Source of the DNA: Mycobacterium heidelbergense
Lineage (GTDB): Bacteria; Actinomycetota; Actinomycetes; Mycobacteriales; Mycobacteriaceae
Assembly (NCBI RefSeq): GCF_010730745.1
Contig: NZ_AP022615.1
Coordinates: 1,674,001-1,738,000, forward strand
DNA: 64,000 nt
Reading direction: 5' to 3'
In this document: piece after piece, positions 33,212-41,581 of the stretch
Numbering within the stretch: position 1 is the first letter of the stretch
Layout: every line of letters begins with the position of its first letter
Translations under genes and position numbers: made by a program
The notes under the pieces: generated by a model
Database searches by the model: none
Told to the model about the DNA's origin: nothing
Seen by the model: the letters and a program-made list of their open reading frames with translations, nothing else

Positions 33212-34588
33212 CTACGGGTCGTCGTCTTCGTCGTCGTGGCGGAGGAGTTTTTCCGGGTGCCAGTAGGTGTTGGTCCTGGGTTGGCCGTGGTCGAGGTGGG
33301 CCGGCGGTATCCATTCGGTGTCGCCGTGGGTGTTTTTGCGGGTGCTCCAGCCTCCGGGTTGCACGATGTGGTGTTGGGTGGGACACCCGAAGGCCAGGTT
33401 GTTCACATCCGTGCAGCCACAGACGGCGAAGGGCTCGACGTGATGCACCTCGCACCAGTACCCGGGCACGGTGCAGCCCGGCGCGGTGCAGCCACGATCC
33501 CGGCCATACAACACGATCCGCTGCGCGGGGGAAGCCAACCTTTTCGTGTGGTACAGGGCCAGGGCTTTGCCTTTGTCGAAGATGGCCAGGTAGTGGCGGG
33601 CGTGGCGGGCTAGGCGGATCACATCGCTCATGGGCAGGATGCTGCCCCCGCCGGTCAGGCCCCGCCCGGCAGCGGCCTCCAACTCGGCCAGGGTGGTGGT
33701 CACGATGATCGACGCGGGCAGCCCATTGTGTTGGCCCAGTTTTCCGGAGGCCAACAGCGCGCGGTGGGCGGCCAGCAGCGCGTCGTGTTGGCGCTGCGCC
33801 GGGGAACGGGTGTCTTTATCGATGGCGTCTTGCGACGGGGTGCCGTCCACGGTGGGGGTCTGATCGTCAGGGTTGCACATGCCGGGGGCGGCCAGCTTCG
33901 CGAACACGGCCTCCAACGTGGCCCGGGCTTCCGGGGTGAGCCAGCCGTGTAGTGCGGACATGCCGTCGGCTTCTTGTTTACCCAATGTGACGCCGCGCCG
34001 GCGCGCGCGATCGTCGTCGCTATACAGGCCGTCGGGGTTGAGGCAGTCGGCGAGGGTGTCGGCCAGCCCGGTCAGTTGTTCGGGTCGATGTTGGGTGCCC
34101 AGGCGGGCCAGGTGTTTTTCGGCGCGTTCGCGGGTCGCCGCGTCGATCCAGCCGGGTAGCCGGTGGTAAAACCGGCGGATCACCGCCACCTGTCCGCCCC
34201 CCAGTTTCCCGTCACGCTGGGCGGCGGCGGTTTCGGCCAGCACCGGCGCCAACGGTTCCCCGGTCAACGCGCGGCGGGGCCCCAGATCGGCCGCCTCGTG
34301 AATGCGCCGACCCGCCTCGGCGCGGGTGATCAACACCCACTCGGCGATCGCATGCGACAGCGTGCCACCCAGTTCTTCGGGAGTGGCCTGGCGGGCCAGC
34401 TGGTTGATCAGCGGATGCTCGATGGCCGGCACGCGGCGACGCACCCGCTCACAGCGCTCCAACAACACCAACCGCTCCCGGGTACTCAACGCCTCAAAAT
34501 CCAACCCAACCACCCCATCAACCGCGGCATCCAGGGCATCAAAGGCAGCCGTGATCGCCTCCCGATCCACAACCCCGCTGCCAGCCAT
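33212..34588 (-). CDS. DUF222/HNH endonuclease protein (13E12 repeat family)
   Basis: A 458-residue member of the mycobacterial 13E12/REP13E12-type family. Residues 1-330 form the DUF222 region (LSTRERLVLLERCERVRRRVPAIEH and following). The C-terminal HNH module is seen in RDRGCTAPGCTVPGYWCEVHH, then FGCPTQHHIVQPGGW, with the Cys pairs and histidines of the metal site. Such genes occur in many copies in mycobacteria and can serve as phage or element insertion targets. It is apparently intact. Its presence next to the formate dehydrogenase and ThDP enzyme marks an accessory segment. Confidence 0.88.
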   Translation of the reverse strand: MAGSGVVDREAITAAFDALDAAVDGVVGLDFEALSTRERLVLLERCERVRRRVPAIEHPLINQLARQATPEELGGTLSHAIAEWVLITRAEAGRRIHEAADLGPRRALTGEPLAPVLAETAAAQRDGKLGGGQVAVIRRFYHRLPGWIDAATRERAEKHLARLGTQHRPEQLTGLADTLADCLNPDGLYSDDDRARRRGVTLGKQEADGMSALHGWLTPEARATLEAVFAKLAAPGMCNPDDQTPTVDGTPSQDAIDKDTRSPAQRQHDALLAAHRALLASGKLGQHNGLPASIIVTTTLAELEAAAGRGLTGGGSILPMSDVIRLARHARHYLAIFDKGKALALYHTKRLASPAQRIVLYGRDRGCTAPGCTVPGYWCEVHHVEPFAVCGCTDVNNLAFGCPTQHHIVQPGGWSTRKNTHGDTEWIPPAHLDHGQPRTNTYWHPEKLLRHDDEDDDP

Positions 34589-34671
34589 GACCCGAAACTA
34601 TCGAAGCCCACCGACAAAAAACCCGGCCCAGTGACCACTGAAACCAAAGTGACACAAGTTATTTAAGAAAC

Positions 34672-36318
34672 TTAGAGCGTCTCGTCCAGCTCGCCGAGCC
34701 GGTCGGTCAACCGCAGGTTCTCCGAATAGTCGACCGGGCAGCCGATCAGCGAGACACCGTCATCGTCGAGCGCGGCCTTCAGCGTCGGCAACAGCTCCTC
34801 GGCGCTGTTGATCCGATACCCCTTGGCGCCGAAGCTTTCCGCGTAGGCCACGATGTCCGGGTTGCCGAACTTCACGTAGTAATGCTCACCGAGTTCGAGG
34901 TCCATCTTCCACTCGATCAGGCCATAACCGCCGTCCTCCCAGATCAGCACCACCAGCGGTATCCGCTCCCGAACGGCGGTCTCGATCTCCTGCGAGTTCA
35001 TCAGGAACGCGCCGTCGCCGACGACGGCCAGCACCCTGACCCCCGGGCGCGCCAGCTTGACCCCAAGCGCGCCCGGCAGCGCAAACCCCATGGTGGACAA
35101 CCCGTTCGAGATCAGGCACGTGTTGCGCTCGTAGGTCGGGTAGAGCCGGGCCATCCACATCTTGGTGGCGCCGGTGTCCACCAGCACGACGTCGCCGCGG
35201 CCCAACGCCGCGCGGGTGTCGGCGACAACCCGAGCGGGTGCCAGCGGATAGCGCGAATCTTGTTGTCCCCGAGCGAATTCCTCGGCGAGCAGGCCGCAGC
35301 CGGGAACCTCCGGCTCGGCTTCGAAGACGTGGCCCGCGAGCGCATCCGTGAGCGCATCGAGGGAGGCGCTGATGTCGCCGATGATCCCGACGTCAACCGA
35401 ATAATGCGCGTCGACCTCGGCCGGGAACCGATGAATGTGGATGATCTTCTTGTCCGCCAGCGGATTGATCCGGACCGGGTCGAACTCCTGCAACTCGTAG
35501 CCGACCGCGATGATCACGTCGGCGTTGTCGAACCCGAAGTTGACGTAGTCATGCCGCATGAACCCCAGGGTCCCGATGCTGTTGGGGTGATCGTCGGGCA
35601 TCACGCCCTTGCCGTGGAAGGTGTTGGCCACCGGAATGCCGAACTCGTCGGAGAACCGCACCAGGGCCGCGGTCGCGTCGCCGCGGGCGGCGCCATGCCC
35701 GGCCAGCACCACCGGCCGTCGCGCGTTGCGCAGGATGTCGACGGCCCGTTCCACCTGGCGGGCCGCCGGCGCCTCGGCGCGAACGACGTTGCGCGGCAAC
35801 GGCTTCAGGTCGTAGTCGGCGGCATCTTCGTCTATGTGCTCGGGCACGGCCAGGTAGACCGCGGCCGGGCGTTCGGACTCCGCCAGCTTGAACGCCTTGC
35901 GGAACATCTCGGGGATGGCGTGCGCGGTCGGCACCCCGGCGGCCCAGCGGGTGATCGGCGCGAACATCGACACCAGGTCGACGTACTGGTGCGATTCCTT
36001 GTACTCCCGGTCCTGGCCCACCTGCGCGGAGATCGCGACCAGCGGGGTGCTGTTGGTGGTGGCGTCGGCGACGCCGAGTTGCATGTTGATCGCGCCGGGG
36101 CCCAGGGTGGCCGACACCACCGCCGCCCGCCCGGTGACGCGCCCGTACATCTCCGCCATGAACGCCGCCGCCTGCTCGTGACGGGTGAGCACGTAGCGGA
36201 TGCGCGAGGAGGCCAACGCCTGCACGAAGCGGATGTTTTCCTCGCCGGGCAGCCCGAAGACCACGGAGACGCCCTCGTTTTCCAGGCACTCGACCATCAG
36301 CTGAGCGGCTTTACTCAT
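34672..36318 (-). CDS. Thiamine diphosphate enzyme, acetolactate synthase large-subunit type
   Basis: A 548-residue ThDP-dependent enzyme of the acetohydroxyacid synthase/IlvB group. Glu48 in LTRHEQAAAFMAEMYGR is the conserved ThDP-activating glutamate. The diphosphate-binding motif starts VVGDGAFLMNSQEIETA and continues to WEDGGYG. GPGAINMQLGVADATTNSTP is typical of the family. It would join two pyruvates, or pyruvate and another 2-oxoacid, to an acetohydroxy acid, but related decarboxylases share the fold and the substrate is not certain. No small regulatory subunit is nearby. It is divergent from gabD1. Confidence 0.8.
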   Translation of the reverse strand: MSKAAQLMVECLENEGVSVVFGLPGEENIRFVQALASSRIRYVLTRHEQAAAFMAEMYGRVTGRAAVVSATLGPGAINMQLGVADATTNSTPLVAISAQVGQDREYKESHQYVDLVSMFAPITRWAAGVPTAHAIPEMFRKAFKLAESERPAAVYLAVPEHIDEDAADYDLKPLPRNVVRAEAPAARQVERAVDILRNARRPVVLAGHGAARGDATAALVRFSDEFGIPVANTFHGKGVMPDDHPNSIGTLGFMRHDYVNFGFDNADVIIAVGYELQEFDPVRINPLADKKIIHIHRFPAEVDAHYSVDVGIIGDISASLDALTDALAGHVFEAEPEVPGCGLLAEEFARGQQDSRYPLAPARVVADTRAALGRGDVVLVDTGATKMWMARLYPTYERNTCLISNGLSTMGFALPGALGVKLARPGVRVLAVVGDGAFLMNSQEIETAVRERIPLVVLIWEDGGYGLIEWKMDLELGEHYYVKFGNPDIVAYAESFGAKGYRINSAEELLPTLKAALDDDGVSLIGCPVDYSENLRLTDRLGELDETL

Positions 36319-36335
36319 CCGGCACCTCCCTGAAA

Positions 36336-36349
36336 GCCACGATAGTGGC
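36336..36349. promoter_or_regulatory. Short inverted repeat GCCAC-GATA-GTGGC
   Basis: A perfect 5-base-arm inverted repeat lies in the 81-base divergent gap between the ThDP enzyme gene (start 36318) and gabD1 (start 36400). It may be an operator, but short repeats of this size are common by chance in high-GC DNA. Confidence 0.25.
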
Positions 36350-36399
36350 AGGCTTGATGCCGGAAGCTTTCACAACCACCACAGACGAAGGACGTCACC

Positions 36400-37776
36400 G
36401 TGCCCATCGCCACCATCAACCCGGCCACCGGCGAGACAGTCAAGACCTTCACCCCCGCAACCGACAACGAAATCGAGGCGGCGATCGCCCGCGCGCACGA
36501 GCGCTTCCTCCACTACCGCCGCTCCACCACCTTCGCCCAGCGCGCGGAATGGGCGAACGCCACCGCCGACCTGCTGGACAAGGAGGCCGACGACGTGGCG
36601 GCGATGATGACCCTGGAAATGGGCAAGACGCTGGCCTCGGCCAAGGCCGAGGCGCTCAAGTGCGCCAAGGGTTTTCGCTACTACGCCGAGAACGCCGAGG
36701 GGCTGCTGGCCGACGAGCCGGCCGACGCGGCGAAGGTGGGCGCCACGAAGGCGTACACGCGGTACCAACCGCTCGGGGTGGTGCTGGCCGTGATGCCGTG
36801 GAACTTCCCGCTGTGGCAGGCCGTCCGGTTCGCCGCGCCGGCGCTGATGGCCGGCAACGTCGGCATCCTCAAGCACGCGTCGAACGTGCCGCAGTGCGCG
36901 CTGTATCTCGCCGACGTCATCGCCCGCGCCGGCTTCCCGGAGGGCTGCTTCCAGACGCTGCTGGTTCCGTCGAGCGCCGTCGAGACCATCCTGCGCGATC
37001 CCCGGGTCGCCGCGGCCACCCTGACCGGCAGCGAGCCGGCCGGCCAATCGGTCGCCGCCATTTGCGGCGACGAGATCAAGCCGACGGTGCTGGAGCTCGG
37101 CGGCAGCGACCCGTTCATCGTGATGCCGTCCGCGGACCTCGACGAGGCCGTCAAGACGGCGGTCACCGGCCGCGTGCAGAACAACGGCCAGTCCTGCATC
37201 GCCGCCAAGCGGTTCATCGCCCACGCCGACATCTACGACGCGTTCGTCGACAAGTTCGTCGAGCGGATGCGGGCGTTGCGGGTCGGCGACCCCACCGACC
37301 CGGACACCGACGTGGGCCCGCTGGCCACCGAGTCGGGGCGCGACGAGGTCGCCAAGCAGGTGGACGACGCCGCCGCCGCGGGCGCGGTGATCCGTTGCGG
37401 CGGTGAGCGTCTCGACCGGCCGGGGTGGTACTACCCGCCGACGGTGGTCACCGACATCACCAAGGACATGGCGCTCTACTCCGAGGAGGTGTTCGGCCCC
37501 GTCGCCTCGGTGTACAAGGCCGACGACATCGACGAGGCCATCGAGATCGCCAACGCGACGACCTTCGGGTTGGGGTCCAACGCGTGGACTCAGGACGAGG
37601 CCGAGCAGCGGCGCTTCATCGACGGCATCGAGGCCGGCCAGGTCTTCATCAACGGGATGACCGTCTCGTACCCCGAACTGCCGTTCGGGGGCGTCAAGCG
37701 CTCCGGCTACGGCCGGGAACTCGCCGGACTCGGGATCCGCGAGTTCTGCAACGCCAAGACGGTGTGGATCGGCTAG
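36400..37776 (+). CDS. gabD1: Succinate-semialdehyde dehydrogenase (NADP+) GabD1
   Basis: A 458-residue aldehyde dehydrogenase, homologous to Rv0234c. It oxidises succinic semialdehyde to succinate. The catalytic cysteine is in NNGQSCIAAKRF and the general-base glutamate in TVLELGGSDPFIV; PWNFPLWQAVRFAAPALMAGN is the cofactor-site region. In M. tuberculosis GabD1 helps bypass the incomplete TCA cycle. GTG start at 36400 with AAGGACG upstream. The product feeds succinate to Sdh1 encoded earlier in the window, though there is no operon link. Confidence 0.93.
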   Translation: MPIATINPATGETVKTFTPATDNEIEAAIARAHERFLHYRRSTTFAQRAEWANATADLLDKEADDVAAMMTLEMGKTLASAKAEALKCAKGFRYYAENAEGLLADEPADAAKVGATKAYTRYQPLGVVLAVMPWNFPLWQAVRFAAPALMAGNVGILKHASNVPQCALYLADVIARAGFPEGCFQTLLVPSSAVETILRDPRVAAATLTGSEPAGQSVAAICGDEIKPTVLELGGSDPFIVMPSADLDEAVKTAVTGRVQNNGQSCIAAKRFIAHADIYDAFVDKFVERMRALRVGDPTDPDTDVGPLATESGRDEVAKQVDDAAAAGAVIRCGGERLDRPGWYYPPTVVTDITKDMALYSEEVFGPVASVYKADDIDEAIEIANATTFGLGSNAWTQDEAEQRRFIDGIEAGQVFINGMTVSYPELPFGGVKRSGYGRELAGLGIREFCNAKTVWIG

Positions 37777-37787
37777 CGGTTCCCCTG

Positions 37788-37847
37788 GCGAGCAGACGCA
37801 GACTCGCACGATTTCGCGTGGCGTTATGCGAGTCTGCGTCTGCTCGC
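37788..37847. repeat. 60-bp palindromic element, copy 1
   Basis: Perfect 21-base arms (37788-37808 and 37827-37847, starting GCGAGCAGACGCAGACTCGC) flank an 18-base centre. It fills the gap between the convergent gabD1 and R2lox genes. A second copy of the whole 60-bp element lies in reverse orientation at 57761-57820 with 56 of 60 positions identical, so this is a dispersed unit and not merely a local terminator. Confidence 0.8.
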
Positions 37848-37857
37848 GAGAGCTACT

Positions 37858-38796
37858 TCAGGCCGAGGCCGCCAGGGCGCGCCGGTCCTCGTCGGCGAAC
37901 GTGTCCTCGAGCCGTAGCGGCGAGTAGTCGAGGTCGATCTCGCCGAGCGGGCGCCCGCGGGCGCTGGAGATCGTGCCGAACCGCCGCATCCCCTTGTCGG
38001 CGGCATATTGCAGGAACTCGTCCGTCGAAAGGCCGAAGGGCATCGGGTCGTACAAGGCGAAGCCCTCTTCGATGAGGCGCAGCCCGAGCGGCATGAGTTC
38101 GTTCATGCGCGTTTCGAAGACGTCCCAGTTGGCATCGTCGGCGGCGACGTGGCGCCGGCAGGTGAAGGTGCCCCACGCCATGTGGCGCCGCTCGTCGTCG
38201 CCGATGCGGCGGACCAGCTCCTGCATGCCAGGAAGGATGCCGCGTTCCACGCAGATCTTGTGCCAGCCGAAATAGCCCGTCAGCGCCAGCATGCCTTCGA
38301 CCATGTGGTTGTAGGTGACGGAGGCCCGGACCTGCGCGGCCGGCGAGGGATCGTCCGACAAGGTATTGAGGCAGGCCGGCAACTCCTCGTAGAAAATCGT
38401 GCGGTAGGTGGGGATGTCGTCGAGATAGGCGTGCAGGTCGTCGGTGATGCCGACGGCGTCGAGCCACATGCGGAAAACCTGGACGTGCTTGGCCTCCTCG
38501 AACGCGAACTGCGTCAGATACATCTCGTCGCCCAGCCGGCCTTCGGCCCGCATCGCCGACATGAACGGCTGGATGTCCTCGGTCACCGCCTCCTCGCCGG
38601 CGATGAACTCGGCGCACAGCCGGGTGGCGTAGTGGCGCTCGTCGTCGGTGAGCCGTTCCCAGTCCGCGCGGTCGCGGGAGAAGTCGATGTCGGCCGGGTT
38701 CCAGAACTTCGCGTTGCCGCCGGCAAACAGCTTGAGCGGCAAGCTATCCCAGTTGAGTCCGCCCCGCGCGAGCGAGCCCGAATGCGTGCGTGTCAT
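37858..38796 (-). CDS. nrdB: R2-like ligand-binding Mn/Fe oxidase (R2lox)
   Basis: A 312-residue ferritin-like protein homologous to Rv0233. All six metal ligands of R2lox are present at identical numbers: Glu68, Glu101, His104, Glu167, Glu202 and His205. Val71 and Tyr162, which form the unusual ether cross-link in the known structure, are also present. The family assembles a Mn/Fe centre and binds a fatty-acid-like ligand; it is not a true ribonucleotide reductase subunit despite the name nrdB. Its start overlaps the TetR stop (38793-38796), so the two are coupled. Physiological substrate unknown. Confidence 0.93.
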   Translation of the reverse strand: MTRTHSGSLARGGLNWDSLPLKLFAGGNAKFWNPADIDFSRDRADWERLTDDERHYATRLCAEFIAGEEAVTEDIQPFMSAMRAEGRLGDEMYLTQFAFEEAKHVQVFRMWLDAVGITDDLHAYLDDIPTYRTIFYEELPACLNTLSDDPSPAAQVRASVTYNHMVEGMLALTGYFGWHKICVERGILPGMQELVRRIGDDERRHMAWGTFTCRRHVAADDANWDVFETRMNELMPLGLRLIEEGFALYDPMPFGLSTDEFLQYAADKGMRRFGTISSARGRPLGEIDLDYSPLRLEDTFADEDRRALAASA

Positions 38797-39467
38797 GTGA
38801 CCGCCTCCTCGGTTTTGACGGACAGGTTCGCCGAGAACGCGGCCGCCAACACCGCGACGAGCCTGCGCACGGCCAGCGCCGGCTGCTCGGGTGTGGGTTC
38901 GTCGAGACCGAGGATCGGATCCAGGCCGCGCATGTAGGGGGCCAGCGCGAGGTGCGGAAAGATCATGAGCAACAACGACAGCAGCGCGTCCGTGTCGGCG
39001 TCCGCGCGCAGATCGCCGCGGGTCTGGGCGCCGTGTATCAGCGGCCGCAGCACTTCCAGGTAGTGGCGATTACTGACGCTGCGCACACTGATGCGGGCCT
39101 CGGTGTCGACCTCGAGCGTCACCGCGGCGTGAAGGGCGCGTTCGTGTGGATGCTCCGCGTAGTAGGCCACCCAGCCGTCGAGCAGGTCGGTGAGGAATTC
39201 GAAGAACGGCCGGCGCGGGTCGAGCTCGCGGATCAGGTCCTCCATGTAGGCGCGCACCCGTTGGCTGGCGATGTCGGTGACGAACGCGTAGAGGTCGCGC
39301 TTGTCCGCGAAGTACTGGAACAGGCTGCCCTTGGCGACGCCCGCGCGGCGGGCGATGACGTTCAGGCTGCCGCGGGAGAAGCCGTGCGCGCCGAACTCGG
39401 ACTCCGCGGCTTCTATCACCGCCGCGCGACGAGCGGGGTCGACGCGCGCCCACGTCACCGTCGGCAT
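38793..39467 (-). CDS. TetR-family transcriptional regulator (Rv0232-like)
   Basis: A 224-residue TetR regulator. The HTH region reads AAVIEAAESEFGAHGFSRGS, then LNVIARRAGVAKGSLFQYF, a canonical TetR pattern. It is translationally coupled to the R2lox gene through an ATGA overlap, suggesting autoregulation of a two-gene operon and possibly of the upstream fadE4. The same order (fadE4, TetR, R2lox) is found in M. tuberculosis as Rv0231-Rv0233. Ligand unknown. Confidence 0.88.
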   Translation of the reverse strand: MPTVTWARVDPARRAAVIEAAESEFGAHGFSRGSLNVIARRAGVAKGSLFQYFADKRDLYAFVTDIASQRVRAYMEDLIRELDPRRPFFEFLTDLLDGWVAYYAEHPHERALHAAVTLEVDTEARISVRSVSNRHYLEVLRPLIHGAQTRGDLRADADTDALLSLLLMIFPHLALAPYMRGLDPILGLDEPTPEQPALAVRRLVAVLAAAFSANLSVKTEEAVT

Positions 39468-39559
39468 TGAGGCCTCCTAGCGTCGATGACCGCTGGTCAT
39501 TCTACGGTGATCTACGTCACAGTCAAGGGTCGCTGCGGCACCGCCTAGACGCCGCCACC

Positions 39560-39607
39560 CGCCGCCTCACCCGCCGCCTCACACGCCGCCTCACACGCCG
39601 CCTCACA
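39560..39607. repeat. Tandem 12-bp repeat, four copies
   Basis: CGCCGCCTCACA (first copy ending C) is repeated four times in tandem between fadE4 and the TetR gene, with a degenerate copy just before. Twelve-base periodicity in noncoding DNA can vary in number between strains. It lies between the fadE4 stop and the TetR start, next to palindromic units. Confidence 0.8.
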
Positions 39608-39611
39608 CGCC

Positions 39612-39667
39612 GAGCGTCACGCTGGCGTGACTCTGGAAACCGAGCGCCACGCTGGCGTGACGCTCGG
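39612..39667. repeat. Two palindromic units with core CGCTGGCG downstream of fadE4
   Basis: The unit at 39640-39667 has arms CCGAGCGCCACGC and GCGTGACGCTCGG around TG, 12 of 13 pairs matched. A partial unit at 39612-39631 has the core GTCACGCTGGCGTGAC. The same core occurs twice at 51160-51220, so it is a repeated family. It lies within 100 bases downstream of the fadE4 stop on the minus strand. Confidence 0.7.
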
Positions 39668-39722
39668 CGTGTAAGGCGGCGGCGCAGCGTGACGCTCGGC
39701 GAGGCGGGACGGGCCGCGGGAA

Positions 39723-41420
39723 TCAGGGGCGCATGCGGTAGGCGCCGTTGATCGGCAGCACGTGCTCCTTCCAGATCTGGTCGTAGCGCCCGGGGTCGTG
39801 CACGGGACGCCGGACTATCCGCGTCGCGAAACGTGCCTGGGCGTCCGTCGTCGCGGGCTTGTCGCCGAGCTCCACGGCATAGCCGTTGAAGTCGCGCACC
39901 AGCACGGCGAAGATCTCGTCGATCAGCGCCGGATCCACGCCAGAAAGCCCGGCCTCTTCGAGGATCAGCTGCGCGTAGGGCACCGTCGCAAACAGTTGAC
40001 CCACGGCGAAGGCAAAGTCGATGTCCTTCTGCTGCACCGCATCCGGGGTGGCGCTGGCCAGCATCTCGGTGAGCACCTCGACCTGCGAGCGCAGCAGCGC
40101 GACGTTGGGGAGGTGGGCGAAGCTCTCGAACGGCACGCGCCAGTCGTGGAAGCGCACCTTGCCCAGGCCACCGGTCGGTCCCTGGGCGAACAGGAACGTG
40201 TCGTCGGCGGCGTCGTCGCGGCGGGTGATCACGGGCAACTCGCCGCTCGGGGCGAACAGGAAGTTGGGCATGAACTTGCCGAGCAGCCCGATGTTGATGT
40301 GCACGGTGCCCTCCAGCCGGGGCAACAGCCCGATCTCGCGGGTCACGGCCTCGAAGAAGGTGTCCTTCTCGACGCCCTTGGCGGCGACGACGTCCCACAG
40401 GGCGGTCACCACACGCTCGCCCTCGCTGGTGATCTTCGCCTTGGTGAGGGGGCTGTAGAGCAGGTAGCGACGGTCGGCCGCCGACGCGCTGCGCATGTAG
40501 TCGCAGGCCCGGGTGGCGACCAGCCTCATGGCGGCCAGGCGCACGTAGGCGTCGGTGAGCAGCCGTCGCACGTGGCTGAAGTCGGTGACGACGGTCCCGT
40601 ACAGGATGCGGTTGGACGCGTGGGTGACCGCCTCGTACATGGCGTGGGTGCACATGCCGATGGCGCCCCAGCCCAGGTTGTACTTGCAGACGTTGACGGT
40701 GTTGAGGGCGGCGTGGAAGGCGTCGGGGCCGCGGTGCAGGAGGTCGGCCTCGGTGACCGGGTAGTCGCGCAGCGCGTAATTGGCGACGAAGTTCTGCGAG
40801 TTCACCACGTTCTTGATCAGGTCGTACCGCTCGTGCTGGGAGTCGGCGGCGAAGAACACGTACTCGTCGGACCCGGCGATCTTGCCGAAGGTGGAGACCA
40901 TCCGGGCGACGTTGGCGTTGCCGATGTAGTACTTCTCGCCATTGGCGACCCAGCCGTGTTCTGCGGGCGTCAGGATCATGTCGGTCTGGTACACGTCGGC
41001 GCCGTGGGTCTGCTCCGATAACCCGAAGGCAAACACCTCGCCGGCCTCCAGCTGAGCCGCCGCCCTGCGCTTGGCGTCCTCGTTGGCGCTCATCCAGATC
41101 GGGCCCAGGCCCAGGGCGGTGACCTGGAAGGGGTACCAGTAGCTCAGCCCGTAAAAGCCCACGATCTCGGCGAACTCGCTGATCCGGTAGGTGTCCCAGC
41201 GACAATCGTCGGCGCCGTACTTCGCGGGTGTCAGCAGGGAGGCGAAGATGCGCTCGCGCCCGATGTGGTCCAGGAAGTCGGAGTACCAGACGCGCTCGTG
41301 GTCGTCGTGCTTGAGCCGGGCCTTGCCCCTGGACTCGAAGAAGTCGACCGTCGCGGCCATGATCTCCCCCGAGCGACGGTCCGGGTAGCGGCGTTGCAGG
41401 TGGTTGGGATTGAGCAACAT
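39723..41420 (-). CDS. fadE4: Acyl-CoA dehydrogenase FadE4
   Basis: A 565-residue acyl-CoA dehydrogenase/oxidase-like protein, homologous to Rv0231. Flavin-site sequence includes FGLSEQTHGADVYQTDMIL (the usual T-E-P replaced by S-E-Q-T) and the helical domain spans roughly residues 260-540. The altered motif and length are shared by this subgroup, so the exact substrate and even the dehydrogenase reaction are less certain than for FadE5. It is divergent from php. Downstream on the same strand follow repeats and then the TetR-R2lox pair. Confidence 0.85.
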   Translation of the reverse strand: MLLNPNHLQRRYPDRRSGEIMAATVDFFESRGKARLKHDDHERVWYSDFLDHIGRERIFASLLTPAKYGADDCRWDTYRISEFAEIVGFYGLSYWYPFQVTALGLGPIWMSANEDAKRRAAAQLEAGEVFAFGLSEQTHGADVYQTDMILTPAEHGWVANGEKYYIGNANVARMVSTFGKIAGSDEYVFFAADSQHERYDLIKNVVNSQNFVANYALRDYPVTEADLLHRGPDAFHAALNTVNVCKYNLGWGAIGMCTHAMYEAVTHASNRILYGTVVTDFSHVRRLLTDAYVRLAAMRLVATRACDYMRSASAADRRYLLYSPLTKAKITSEGERVVTALWDVVAAKGVEKDTFFEAVTREIGLLPRLEGTVHINIGLLGKFMPNFLFAPSGELPVITRRDDAADDTFLFAQGPTGGLGKVRFHDWRVPFESFAHLPNVALLRSQVEVLTEMLASATPDAVQQKDIDFAFAVGQLFATVPYAQLILEEAGLSGVDPALIDEIFAVLVRDFNGYAVELGDKPATTDAQARFATRIVRRPVHDPGRYDQIWKEHVLPINGAYRMRP

Positions 41421-41581
41421 GGCGGGCTCCCAGGGGGTGCAGATGAAGACGAGGGTGACGGTACTGCACCAGCGCGTCGAGATCTGCGTTAGCGCGGGAA
41501 AGATCGAGTGGACCGCACGCCCGCGTCGATTTCGATGCGGGAGGAGACACGGGGAGACCCGGAGCGCTTAGCATCAGACAG

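Noticed and set aside
33212..34588. HNH protein considered as evidence for a prophage
   Set aside because: DUF222/13E12 proteins are ordinary multicopy mycobacterial genes, and no integrase, capsid, portal or attachment repeats are nearby.
39540..39610. Tandem repeats considered as a CRISPR array
   Set aside because: Units are directly adjacent 12-mers with no spacers, and no cas gene is in the window.
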